Positions 25,656 through 36,400 of a stretch of 64,000 nucleotides of DNA are shown piece by piece; position 1 is the stretch's first letter, and the number at the start of each line of letters is the position of its first letter. Made by a program: the position numbers and the translations under genes. This stretch comes from Hofstenia miamia (Eukaryota; Xenacoelomorpha; Acoela), in the NCBI GenBank assembly GCA_004352715.1, contig SCFE01000019.1, positions 531,228 through 595,227 of the forward strand, given 5' to 3'. The notes beneath the pieces were generated by a model that ran no database searches, had not been told where the DNA came from, and saw only the letters and a program-made list of their open reading frames with translations.

Positions 25656-26081
25656 CACAGAGAATTGCATCGGATCTCGGATCAGTTCGGACCGAAACTA
25701 CATTTTGAGAAAATGTCGGATCTACAAATTTTAATAAATTGTGTACATTGTACCTTTTATATATTCACTACATTTGAGTTGATTTGCATGCCCTATTGCG
25801 AAATTCGTCCCATTTTTCCAAAACCTCGGTTCAACCCCACCGCTGTCGTCTACGGTATAGCGTATATGTCCATTTTTGTTCTTAAGTGTTGAAGCATTAC
25901 AAATTTTCTATTCGCATTTTAAAAACACAAATATATTAAGTCCATCTTTATTTATTGTTATTGGTAGAATAATTATTTATATTCGAATCCATTTTGGATG
26001 GAAAACTAAAATTCCTTTAAAAATTCGGATAGGATCATGAAATTTCGGATCCTAAAATGTTAGATCTGATTCCATCTCTGT
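25656..26081. mobile_element. Possible MITE with ACAGAGA...GGATC ends
   Basis: Left end ACAGAGAATTGCATCGGATC and right end (reverse complement) ACAGAGATGGAATCAGATCT are similar; CGGATC-type motifs recur inside both ends. No coding content recognised; no clear target duplication. Confidence 0.35.
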
Positions 26082-26534
26082 TAAAATTTAACAATTGACG
26101 TTGGTAGTGTTCGCGCTCTGTAATAGGGCGTTTTAGAAATAAATATAGTAATAATATATTATTGGCAACTTGCTGCAAACCCGTTTTTCATTTTGCTGCA
26201 CATCTTTACATGGGAAGCTACTGAAAAGTCGTGTCTTAGTTTATTATAAATGTTTAAAAATTTTATCTTCCAAGAGAGGACTTACGTAGCTATTATTCCC
26301 ATTTCTCCACCTATAGAAAATTTCGGATAAATCCGTACAATGCAGAACAATGAGACCTAACTAAAAACGGATAAACTGTTAGAATTTAAGGCAAAAACCC
26401 TGAATCTCAAAACTTGAGCAATATTGTAATATTACAATAGTATATCGAAATCGGTCATATCTAGCTTAACAAGCTGCCATTTTTGTCGATAAAAATGGCA
26501 AAAAGAACTAATACGCGGGTTACTATTTGTAATG

Positions 26535-26705
26535 CGATGAACTACTCTACAGGTACCCCCATTTCATCTCAACTTGCAGTCCACGCATGCAACTAATGTA
26601 TCTAGTGAAGAAAGTTTCTCGTCATCTCGTTTTATCATCAATAAATTTAAGCAATGGAAACGTAATGCTGAAGAAGCGTAATTTTTATAGGGCCACAAAA
26701 TTCTG
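26535..26705 (+). pseudogene. hAT transposase C-terminal fragment
   Basis: A short frame reads THATNVSSEESFSSSRFIIN followed by a basic stretch and NAEEA. The pattern ATxxxSERxFSxxxxIxxxxR...N.E matches the C-terminal dimerisation region of hAT transposases. A stop follows soon after. Confidence 0.5.
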
Positions 26706-26846
26706 TTTCACCTTTATCCAAGCTTACATACTTTGAAATTAGTTAAAGCTAAATGCTCCAGATTCCATTGCTAAATGCATCGATTTGTCGTTGAATATGC
26801 AGGTATTATCATATATACTGAAAAAAGAATTTAGAAATGCTACTTG

Positions 26847-26883
26847 AGGTCAGAGGGGGGGGGGACTGGGGGAACGTCCCCCC
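26847..26883. mobile_element. G/C-rich hAT-like terminus cut by assembly gap
   Basis: A poly-G run followed by CTGGGGGAACGTCCCCCC resembles the GGGGGCACGTGCCC-type subterminal tract of the hAT element at 32504. Everything beyond is lost in the gap. Confidence 0.3.
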
Positions 26884-27883
26884 NNNNNNNNNNNNNNNNN
26901 NNNNNNNNNNNNNNNNNNNNNNNNNNNNNNNNNNNNNNNNNNNNNNNNNNNNNNNNNNNNNNNNNNNNNNNNNNNNNNNNNNNNNNNNNNNNNNNNNNNN
27001 NNNNNNNNNNNNNNNNNNNNNNNNNNNNNNNNNNNNNNNNNNNNNNNNNNNNNNNNNNNNNNNNNNNNNNNNNNNNNNNNNNNNNNNNNNNNNNNNNNNN
27101 NNNNNNNNNNNNNNNNNNNNNNNNNNNNNNNNNNNNNNNNNNNNNNNNNNNNNNNNNNNNNNNNNNNNNNNNNNNNNNNNNNNNNNNNNNNNNNNNNNNN
27201 NNNNNNNNNNNNNNNNNNNNNNNNNNNNNNNNNNNNNNNNNNNNNNNNNNNNNNNNNNNNNNNNNNNNNNNNNNNNNNNNNNNNNNNNNNNNNNNNNNNN
27301 NNNNNNNNNNNNNNNNNNNNNNNNNNNNNNNNNNNNNNNNNNNNNNNNNNNNNNNNNNNNNNNNNNNNNNNNNNNNNNNNNNNNNNNNNNNNNNNNNNNN
27401 NNNNNNNNNNNNNNNNNNNNNNNNNNNNNNNNNNNNNNNNNNNNNNNNNNNNNNNNNNNNNNNNNNNNNNNNNNNNNNNNNNNNNNNNNNNNNNNNNNNN
27501 NNNNNNNNNNNNNNNNNNNNNNNNNNNNNNNNNNNNNNNNNNNNNNNNNNNNNNNNNNNNNNNNNNNNNNNNNNNNNNNNNNNNNNNNNNNNNNNNNNNN
27601 NNNNNNNNNNNNNNNNNNNNNNNNNNNNNNNNNNNNNNNNNNNNNNNNNNNNNNNNNNNNNNNNNNNNNNNNNNNNNNNNNNNNNNNNNNNNNNNNNNNN
27701 NNNNNNNNNNNNNNNNNNNNNNNNNNNNNNNNNNNNNNNNNNNNNNNNNNNNNNNNNNNNNNNNNNNNNNNNNNNNNNNNNNNNNNNNNNNNNNNNNNNN
27801 NNNNNNNNNNNNNNNNNNNNNNNNNNNNNNNNNNNNNNNNNNNNNNNNNNNNNNNNNNNNNNNNNNNNNNNNNNNNNNNNNNN
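26884..27883. other. Assembly gap (1,000 N)
   Basis: Exactly 1,000 N, probably a fixed-size placeholder. All long frames across it are artefacts. It is followed by a (TA)n tract (27884-27906). Confidence 0.99.
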
Positions 27884-27989
27884 TATATATATATATATAT
27901 ATATATGTCCAAAGAACAATTAAAAATTTAAACCGTAAGGCACTTTTTGAAATATAATTATTAAGAGGAAAATCATTCATGAAATATTT

Positions 27990-28450
27990 TGAAGCACTGC
28001 TTAATATGAAGAGTTTTAGAAAGTTGTATTTGAACACATTTCTTACATGTTTTCTTGGTGGTACAATTTCAGTTCTGATGTCCAATACTATCATCTCTGA
28101 TACGGTCTAGCACCCTCTTACTTGGTTCAGGTTTGCTTTGTGAAGCAGTTGAGGAGGGTGCTGTACGTCTATTCATACACTCAACTGTAGCTATCTTAAA
28201 TCTTTCTACAAATTTCATTGAGATGGATGAGAGAATATATTTGCCAAGCAAACCCCACAGTAATATTCAAAGCATTTACAAGAATGCGCCAGTATCATTT
28301 TTAACCATGGAGGCTGGGATGAAAATCGAATAGAGATCGGTCCATTATATTGTCTCACCACATTGGGCTGGTCCAAAAACAAAACATTTCCCTTTTTCCT
28401 TTGATTCAGGGGTTCAACACAAAATATATTGCTGCAAAGTGTTACTACAG
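27990..28450 (-). pseudogene. piggyBac-like transposase C-terminal fragment
   Basis: On the minus strand one frame reads FLDQPNVVRQYNG, matching the piggyBac PxVVRxYNxxMGG region. A second frame reads ISMKFVERFKIATVE and, after a stop, CKKC...TLHIKQCFKIFH, matching the C-terminal Cys-rich zinc-binding end (CxxC...H..CFxxFH). Frame changes show it is broken. TIRs were not located. Confidence 0.55.
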
Positions 28451-29676
28451 TATTATCATGTAAATTCAACACTTCTACAATGTTAATAAATCCAAAATAT
28501 CAGTACATGTTATTAGTAATAATATTTTAGAAGTTCTATCAACTTACATATTATGAATACTAAGCTGTGAAAATATGATAAGTATTGTTTCTATATAAAT
28601 CCAATGTCTACATGTGTAGACGTGAAAAAAACATTAGTGATTTATTACTGTATATCCTTAGAAATTGATAAATTTAATAATTTCCATATTTTACAGAATT
28701 ATAATTCTGTGTAGATATCAAAAATGTAATGTACAGTTTTGTCAAGAACACCTGAAGATTATCAAAATATGATTTTTTTTGAAAGATATAAACGTTAATA
28801 AATCAAAATCTGCCATAATGTGTATGCTACAGCTTCAGAATTAGAAAATCTAGGTTGAGATCTTTAAAATCCATAAATTGTTTCAATAGTTTAACAATTT
28901 TCGCTGATTTTAATATGCAAATTAATAGATTTAGAAAATTAATATACCAAATATATTTTTATGTATTTTAATGTGAGCACGGCACGGGCACGAAAATTTC
29001 TGCGAAAATGGGCACGGTACGAAATAAAACACGACACGGTTCCAATACTGCACAGAAAGCGCGTATTCACAATATATCGATGAATATTTTAGTATTAAGT
29101 AGTAATATTTGCAAACTTCCACTTAGAATATCACTAGTCATTTTTGATATTGTGCACATGCGTGATTTCCTTCTTCATCCAATCAAAGCCAAGTCATTTC
29201 GATAATGCGAAGTAATCATTGGAGGGCAGTTTTTCCCGCTGAAAAATATTACAATTTTTTGCAAAATCTTCCAATTTCATTCATTAAATACAAAAAAGAA
29301 ATTCCTTCTTTTTAGTATATTTTCATAAAGAGAGTGTTGATTGGCATATCGGTTTGACATTTGTAATCAATATCTTCTCCATCTATTTATAGATTAAAAA
29401 CATGCTTTATTTTTTCATTTGCTCATAAAAATCATGCACTAGGTGTCTGCACACACGAAATCATAATAAATATGCAGAATTAGTGTGAATATTTCAAAAA
29501 ATCTGATTTGCCGATTTTTGGTTATGGAGTAAAAGTTTATTGGTTAGAATTTTCAAAGAAATGATTTATTAATCTGACCGCGGTACAAGATTGATCGCTA
29601 GAGGCGCTCTGTATGGTGTGTTATCAATATCCTCGTTGTGACGCGATGCGATTCCAGCTTATTTCTGATTTAGTAA

Positions 29677-29876
29677 TACCTCGTTTACACGTGACATGAG
29701 ACATGCTACATGCATGTCTTGTGTTTTCAACGAGCGAATGTCACGTCTAAACACCCAAAACACGCGACATTCTCTACTTGAGTGGTTGAATGTCGCGTGT
29801 TTTGGGTGTTTAGACGTGACATTCGCTCGTTGAAAACACAAGACATGCATGTCTCATGTCACGTGTAAACGGGGTA
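29677..29876. mobile_element. 200-bp foldback MITE (TAA target duplication)
   Basis: The element is almost one continuous palindrome: TACC(T/C)CGTTTACACGTGAC ends, arms of about 95 bp, and a short loop near 29770-29785. The left arm has a small extra insertion near 29710. Flanks TAA at 29674-29676 and 29877-29879 form a 3-bp TWA duplication, which suggests a PIF/Harbinger-type parent. Confidence 0.8.
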
Positions 29877-32503
29877 TAACTAATGCGACATTATTTGTTC
29901 CTCTAAATTGCGTTCAATAAACATTGCTAATGCTGGTTTAGATGCCGCATAAAATTATTTTGTTGTAGTTTCATCTTTAAGCACTCTAGTTTTTTTGAAA
30001 ATACATGTTGAGGTGCTGTTGAATTTGATAACTATCGTAACTAAGGCCTTCAATTAAAATTCGTCATTAAAAATCCTTAGTGCTTCCTTTCAAATTTTAA
30101 CCATTCTGTGTAGATGTCGCGTTGGCGTTGATGTTTTAGTCAAATATTTAATATTAACCACAATCATTGAGATCAAAGATCAATTTTTAGACTATTCTGA
30201 TCACCTAATGTCTTACAGATGACTGCACTGATATATTATTTCTGTTTTTAAAATTTTAATTCCTAGATTACTGAGCGAAGGGTTTTGGAAAATTCATTTT
30301 AAAGGCTTATAACTAATAAAGATATCCAAAATCTAAAAGCGTTTGTCTCATTTTCCAAATTCGCTCTTAAATTGCGACATGACGTTGTCCCATTGAGGCG
30401 TGTTGTTGCGCCAGTCAGTGGTAGCACGCGCCTTGCTCAGTATCTAACTTTGCACACAGCGCGGCTAAATGGATTTGGGTCCTCTATCTACTTAAAATGA
30501 AGCAGTTAAGCTAGTGGTTATTGGTCACATGGGCTTTCGACCTTAACATTGGGTATGAAGAGAATTTAGAACTCTTAAATATTGTATTTTTCATGAAACA
30601 GTGAATATTTTGAAGTATTTCAAGCATAGCAATGCACTTTATTGCAAATTTTAAACCGTACATTCGAGTTCGTTCACTACTGGATATGTTGGCTGTGGTC
30701 CATCTATCACGATTTCCAAATTAAATATTAGGCTTGGAAAATAGTTTAAAATATGAAAAAACGGGTTGTCCTTTTTAAATGACATAGGCTCTTTAATAAT
30801 GGGGCCAATGATTTAACTCTAGTTCGATTGACAACACTTGTATTGCAGCATCACTCTCTATCAAGCCCCGTTGCTAATTCTTTGAAACGCAATTGTAATT
30901 GTTTTTATCAATTATACCAATGTTTCGCTAAAACTGCATTCAATTGTATGTATTCGTTGATTTGGTAGTTGTTTTCCATTATTCTTGTTGCACCGACACC
31001 GACGTGCTTAAATAGTCTATATATACTAATTGTGGAATTTAATCAATTTTGGCCAGTGAAATTGAATTTGTTGTATAGCATTGAAATATAACTGATACCT
31101 GGTAGGTAGGTAGTCCACAGCAGCCCGTAAGCAGGGCTTTTATGTAAATTCTTGTTCACTTTCAGCAAGGACAAATGGCTTACGCGTATGGGGACATGTT
31201 AGAATGTACCTTCGTCAGATTTTCAAAATTGATTTTGATTGGTAAAATTAAAAATTTTCGATAAAAAATTTAAACAAATTATAAACTAAGGTCGGGAAAT
31301 GCACTTTTAGAGTCTTTCTTCAATATTCTCAAAAATTTCACCGTGCGAGTTTAGTTTGTTGTTCGACTACTCGGATTTGAAATGTGCCAACTTGCATTGA
31401 CCTGTGTTGTACTCAGTGAACCAATTTCCAATTAAAATGTCTTTGATGAAATTCTCTCGATGGAAGCAGGTTTTCAAAAAGCAATACCTAAATGACAGGA
31501 AAAAATCTTTTAAACATACCATGTTTACTATAGTAGTTCTAAACCTCGTTTTTATTAAAAATTTCAATGACATTTAATCATTAAAAAAGTGTTAAGTTCT
31601 AAGCACATGGTAAATGAAAATTCCTTTACTTTCAATACATTCAACTGTTGAGTGTCGATCGGAAGTCTTGCTATTTGTAACATTGTGTTCAAAGTGTGTT
31701 ATTTTATCCTTTACTTCAAATGCTCTTTCGTCAGCAGTGTCTACTTGATGTCTCATCTCAACATGAAATTTATTATCTAATGACAGTTTTACTACTTTTA
31801 GATTGCATTTGCTCAACAATTAGCGCATTGCAGCTTCAAAGTTGAGCACTTGCATGTAAAACTTGGAGACATATATGTAAAACTGCTTAATATTAATGCT
31901 TTATTCAACATAAACTATTTCATTGCTAATATCCAAGTTGTTATATGCTAATTAAAGACTCAATCAGCTATTAAACATCACATTCCGTTTAATTTCAATT
32001 TTAATGACAAGATGTTAACATGTCTAGAATGGTAGTTTTTCACTTGGATATTAACTTCATTTTTAAAATGAACGATAGCCACTATATCTACAAAGGAAGC
32101 CTACTCTAATTTTCAACATTCGTGCCCTTGCCCCGAAAGCTTAAGTTATTGATTCGGTTTTAGTTCGGTTCATTCCAAACGGATCGTTAGCTTGTACACG
32201 TTTTCCAAATGTATTTCAGAAAGAGTAAATGTATTTGACAGTCGCTGCTTTATTTCTAGTGACAATTGGATCCTCATTTGTGCCTTAGATTCATGTAATT
32301 GTCTAATTAGAAGGTTTATGCACAAAATTTTAGGATTTCACTCTTGGGAACATCGATATCAAAAATATTTCAAATGTATAGAAAATACTCTTGAAGAATC
32401 CCCGAAAAGAAGGGGTTTGCCCCGATTGTCTCTCTTCTAAGGCTGCGCCTGGTATTTTACTTAGCTATCGTCTTGATTTGAAAATTCATAACTTGCTTAG
32501 CTT

Positions 32504-33086
32504 CAAGGCCGTAGCCAAAGGGGGCCTGGGGGCACGTGCCCTTCCCCACCACCCCCAAATCTGCAATTTTCTTAACTATATATTTTTTCGACATTTTCTG
32601 ATTATATGGATAGTCGGATAATTAATTCAATATATTATACATTCAATTAATTTTTTAACAAATTTTTTATCTGTGTAGTAGCACAACTTCCTTTAACGTT
32701 ACCAGTATCATCTTCGGTTTGTGAGCGAAGCTTCTCTGGAATGAAATACATTAAAAATAGCATGACAACGAATAGACTATCAGATTTAGGTGTAATTTAT
32801 ATTAGTAAGGAATGGAGCACTGAATTACTGAAAAATCCAAAAGTGGTGGTGAACAAGTTTTCTTTACGGAACAAGAAAACCAGGATTCACCTTTTTTAAT
32901 AGCTGCGATTACAAGGTAAACTGAAGCTGTTACATTTCTTTAATTGCTTTCTAGAAAAGGAACATATTTTCGTCTTTTAACAATAACATTATTGCATGTA
33001 CATAATTAACTAATTATGAAAATATTTTTTCAACAATTTATCAAAATTTGTGGCCTCTCAAATTATGACTTTTGGCTACGGCCTTG
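32504..33086 (+). mobile_element. hAT-family deletion derivative
   Basis: Ends CAAGGCCGTAGCCAAAG and the reverse complement of TTTTGGCTACGGCCTTG form about 15-bp inverted repeats. Flanks CTTAGCTT (32496-32503) and GTTAGCTT (33087-33094) are an 8-bp duplication with one mismatch. A G-rich subterminal tract with GGGGGCACGTGCCC follows the left end. Inside it keeps a hAT transposase C-terminus. It lies in SHANK intron 8, only 135 bp before exon 9. Confidence 0.8.
32672..32899 (+). pseudogene. hAT transposase C-terminal dimerisation domain
   Basis: An open frame of 75 codons to a TAA at 32897-32899 reads LPLTLPVSSSVCERSFSGMK, then IKNSMTTNRLSDLGVIYI. This is the hAT dimerisation domain (LPxSSxxCERSFSxxKxIKxxxRxxMxxxRLSxLxxLxI). 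The rest of the transposase is missing, and nothing upstream within the element supplies a start in a longer frame. Confidence 0.8.
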
Positions 33087-33221
33087 GTTAGCTTGCCACT
33101 TCATAACTAAGTGTCTCAAATGCAAATGAAAAACGGTGTCTAACACCAAATTTAAATATCATATAATGCGTTAATATAGAATTATGGACTGTTAAATGGA
33201 TTAATGTTGGCTTTTTGTTAG

Positions 33222-33299
33222 GAAATGTGTGCTCGAGTGCTGCTAATGCGAGGAGCCGAAAAGACACTTTTGAATGAGTCGCAACAGAATGCCCACCAG
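33222..33299 (+). CDS. SHANK: SHANK exon 9: ankyrin repeat
   Basis: Twenty-six codons, phase 0 at both ends (acceptor TTGTTAG, donor GTGCGA). EMCARVLLMRGAEKTLLNES corresponds to the vertebrate SHANK stretch with SCARVLLFRGA, so it is the direct continuation of exon 8. The intron after it is only 48 nt. Confidence 0.92.
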
Positions 33300-33347
33300 G
33301 TGCGAGCAAGCGAATGCGCTTTTATTATTTCTCCCGCCACTGTTTAG

Positions 33348-33414
33348 GTAGCCATTGTATCTTCGAATGTACAGCTGGGTCATACCATTCACGCCTTCTC
33401 ATCCGACTCTGTTG
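33348..33414 (+). CDS. SHANK: SHANK exon 10: end of ankyrin block
   Basis: 67 nt, entering in phase 0 and leaving in phase 1 (acceptor GTTTAG, donor GTAAGA). The reading VAIVSSNVQLGHTIHAFSSD aligns with the last SHANK ankyrin helix pair (QVAIIAGN...). This closes the repeat domain. Confidence 0.85.
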
Positions 33415-36400
33415 GTAAGACATCTTTATTATATTCAACTAATCCCCCAATTGTCTTTAAGCCTACTGTTTTCCTTTACTGTGCTATTTCTTTATATTCA
33501 CTTTTTCATTTTTCAACACATGCGACTTGTATGATAATTTCTTCTTCCTATTTTGGCGATTGTTCACCAACTCAACTATTATGAAGTTGAATCAAATTTG
33601 TCATGAGTGACACTGCTATTCATCTTCATTCCATTGTATTTGTTAACATTTTATTAAACATTTTTTGTCTTTTAGAAATTTTGTTTAATTTCTTGCTATC
33701 CCGAATGAACATCAACACCGAATTTCCTGTGCAAAATATGTTATTAGTGAGTATCGTAACAACTAGTTTAGTAGCTTTTAATAACCCAGTCAAGTGTGTT
33801 TGGATTGGGCACATGAGAATTTGAAGCCATTGTGTAAAGCTATATTATTTATTAAAATATACAAAACTACTCATTTTATTAAAACTATTTAATGATACTT
33901 AATGAGATTTATAAGATTGTATATCTCAATACAAGTTTCCTAGTGAAAATCTCTTGCTGAATTTAAACAATTTCATTGAAAATATAAATAGAAAAAACTT
34001 GTTAACATTCTATGCATGGATTTAACTGCGATTCTAATTTTTTGTTAGCAATTTTTTCAACGGCTCTGCTCAGTTTGATTTCATTGACATTTTATATCTT
34101 AGTTTAAAAAGAATTGTTTAATATTTCGTTTTTATTTGGTAGACAAAATTTAGTTCGCGAGCAACATGTTTAGTGAAATATGTCTATGAATTATCAAAAT
34201 GAATTTCGATTTTTTAAGTTATCGCTAAAATATGCTTATTCATTTTACCCTCGAAATCAAACAGTGCTAAAGAACCAAACAAATATAATTATTTCAGCAT
34301 TGTAAATTTTACAGCAAAATTTCTTATTAGCTCTAATTCTAGTTGCGTATTGAAAAAAATTAGGCTGTTTTGCGTTAATTGTTGCGGCAACAACATCCGG
34401 ACTCTGGCTTTTATCTGCTTTTGAAAGCGAATTGTATTGATAACTGCACTGTCTAATGTTGACCGGTTTGCATGTAGTGCATACGCAAGTTTTTGCAGGT
34501 GGGTTCTAAGATGTCCGATGTGGTTAAGTCTGGTGATGTTATGTTTAGAGACATTGTTATCCGAGCTTTTATGCTACAATAACGCCAAATTTGTCGATTT
34601 CTATTAATGTCATGAAGTCTGTATTTTCATTGTGTTTCGCCCGCCTGCATCATTCTCCTCCTACACATAACCTTTCATCTTTTATGAGATTTTGCTCTTC
34701 CACTTTATTACAGTGAAAAATACCAAACTGTTATGGTCAAGCTCTCGATCTATTTTGACAGTTTATTTAAATTTATCCCTAGTTCATTTTCCAAAATCTC
34801 AAAGTCGCTTCTGGTTTGAGATTCTACAGGCCTTGAATATTAATAAAACAGTATAAGTTCATATGGTAAATTAGTGAGGACGTTGATGTTAGACTCGGAT
34901 GTATTGATTCTCATCAGCAGTTACCTCTCATTTTCTTTCCCTGCGATAGATCTCAACGTGATCGATGCTGTCGATCCCTGTCTCCAAGACGAGAGATGCT
35001 ACTGTGGGACATTTTCAATGTTGTGATTACATCTATTCGTCATTCCATGGTTGTAGTTTTGTTTAATTCACTTTCATTAAACGCAGAATAATTTATCCGT
35101 TGACTGCCATAAATTGTTTCTGATTTCTAAGACAACAACGCTTGCTATAGGGTTCTCGTTCATGAGCAAATAATACAAAACTAATTTATATTGATCGCAA
35201 AAATCAATAAAATTCTATTTTATTCCGAATCCAGATCTATTACATGAATAGTCTTCAATTAAAACGTTCTTTTATTCAAAACCATTTGACATAATAATTA
35301 ATCATACTTATAAAAATTCAGTTTAAATTTGTTTCATGTTAAATGAAAAAATTGTTTCTTTTTTGAATAATATACTGTGTTAGCGTCGATTAGTCAAAAT
35401 GGTTGTTGTTTTTTCTTGTTGAGTTTCTGGAATTTCATATAGTCCGTCCAAAAATATTTAATATTAGAGAATTTTCTACAGAAGTGCTTTTATTGAACTC
35501 CTTATATTATAAACTACCGTTGTAAATGTCAAATTCTTTACTTTTCATGAGAAAGAAAATAATGTGTGAATTTGTTATTAAGGAATGTCTGGTTTGTCTA
35601 AGGTTTTTGTCTTGCTGCTTTTGGAAATCACTTCATGAACCAGTATCAAATTTTTATGCACTGTTAATTTATTCCTCCCAATATTCGCTTGGAAACTCCA
35701 CTGGTTCCTTTGTGTAAAGTTTCTTTGTGTTGGCAATAAATCGTTTCTATTTATGGTAATTGAATATGTGACCATCTGCTGCCGTTGTATATAACTGTAA
35801 TATAAAATATCTATTCAATTACACTGTATGGAATTAGTGAAGCGTCAAATACAAAACTGCCACTCGGTGTTTTTAGAAAAGCATCGTTTCTGTTTGTTTA
35901 ATTGAATTACATTGTTTTATTATATTTCTAAGCGTTGTGAATGTAACACTTACTCTTTAAATAATTTCTCAAAACTTTTTTACAAATGTCTGTCACTGGT
36001 GTATAGTGGAACGGGATTCAGCCCCTTGTCAAAGTGGGTATGAGTACTGCGGCCTATAAATCAATACGGTCAAACTAAAATCAAAATCGTCGTGTTTTCG
36101 GAGTAAAGTCCTTTTTAGAAATTATACTTGAATTAAAGGCTTATTTCAATAACGCAATGCAGTTGTTGATTTGCATGCTCGGCTCTGCGTAGTTATTATG
36201 GAAAAAGTAAATGAGAGCTTGTGGTTGTGTGTTGACGGTTGATCTATCTATTCATTTGTCCACAACATTCTGTTTTGCGGCGTCGTGAATAAATCAAGAG
36301 TTTGTTACGAATTCGTATGACAAATATATTCCGGTAAAATATAGTGAAATTGAAAATTTCATAACCAATCATTTATATTTTGTATAATATAGAGCAATTC

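Noticed and set aside
26809-28094. Several 359-414 codon frames across the 1,000-N gap
   Set aside because: They consist of unknown residues read through N; only a few real codons flank the gap.
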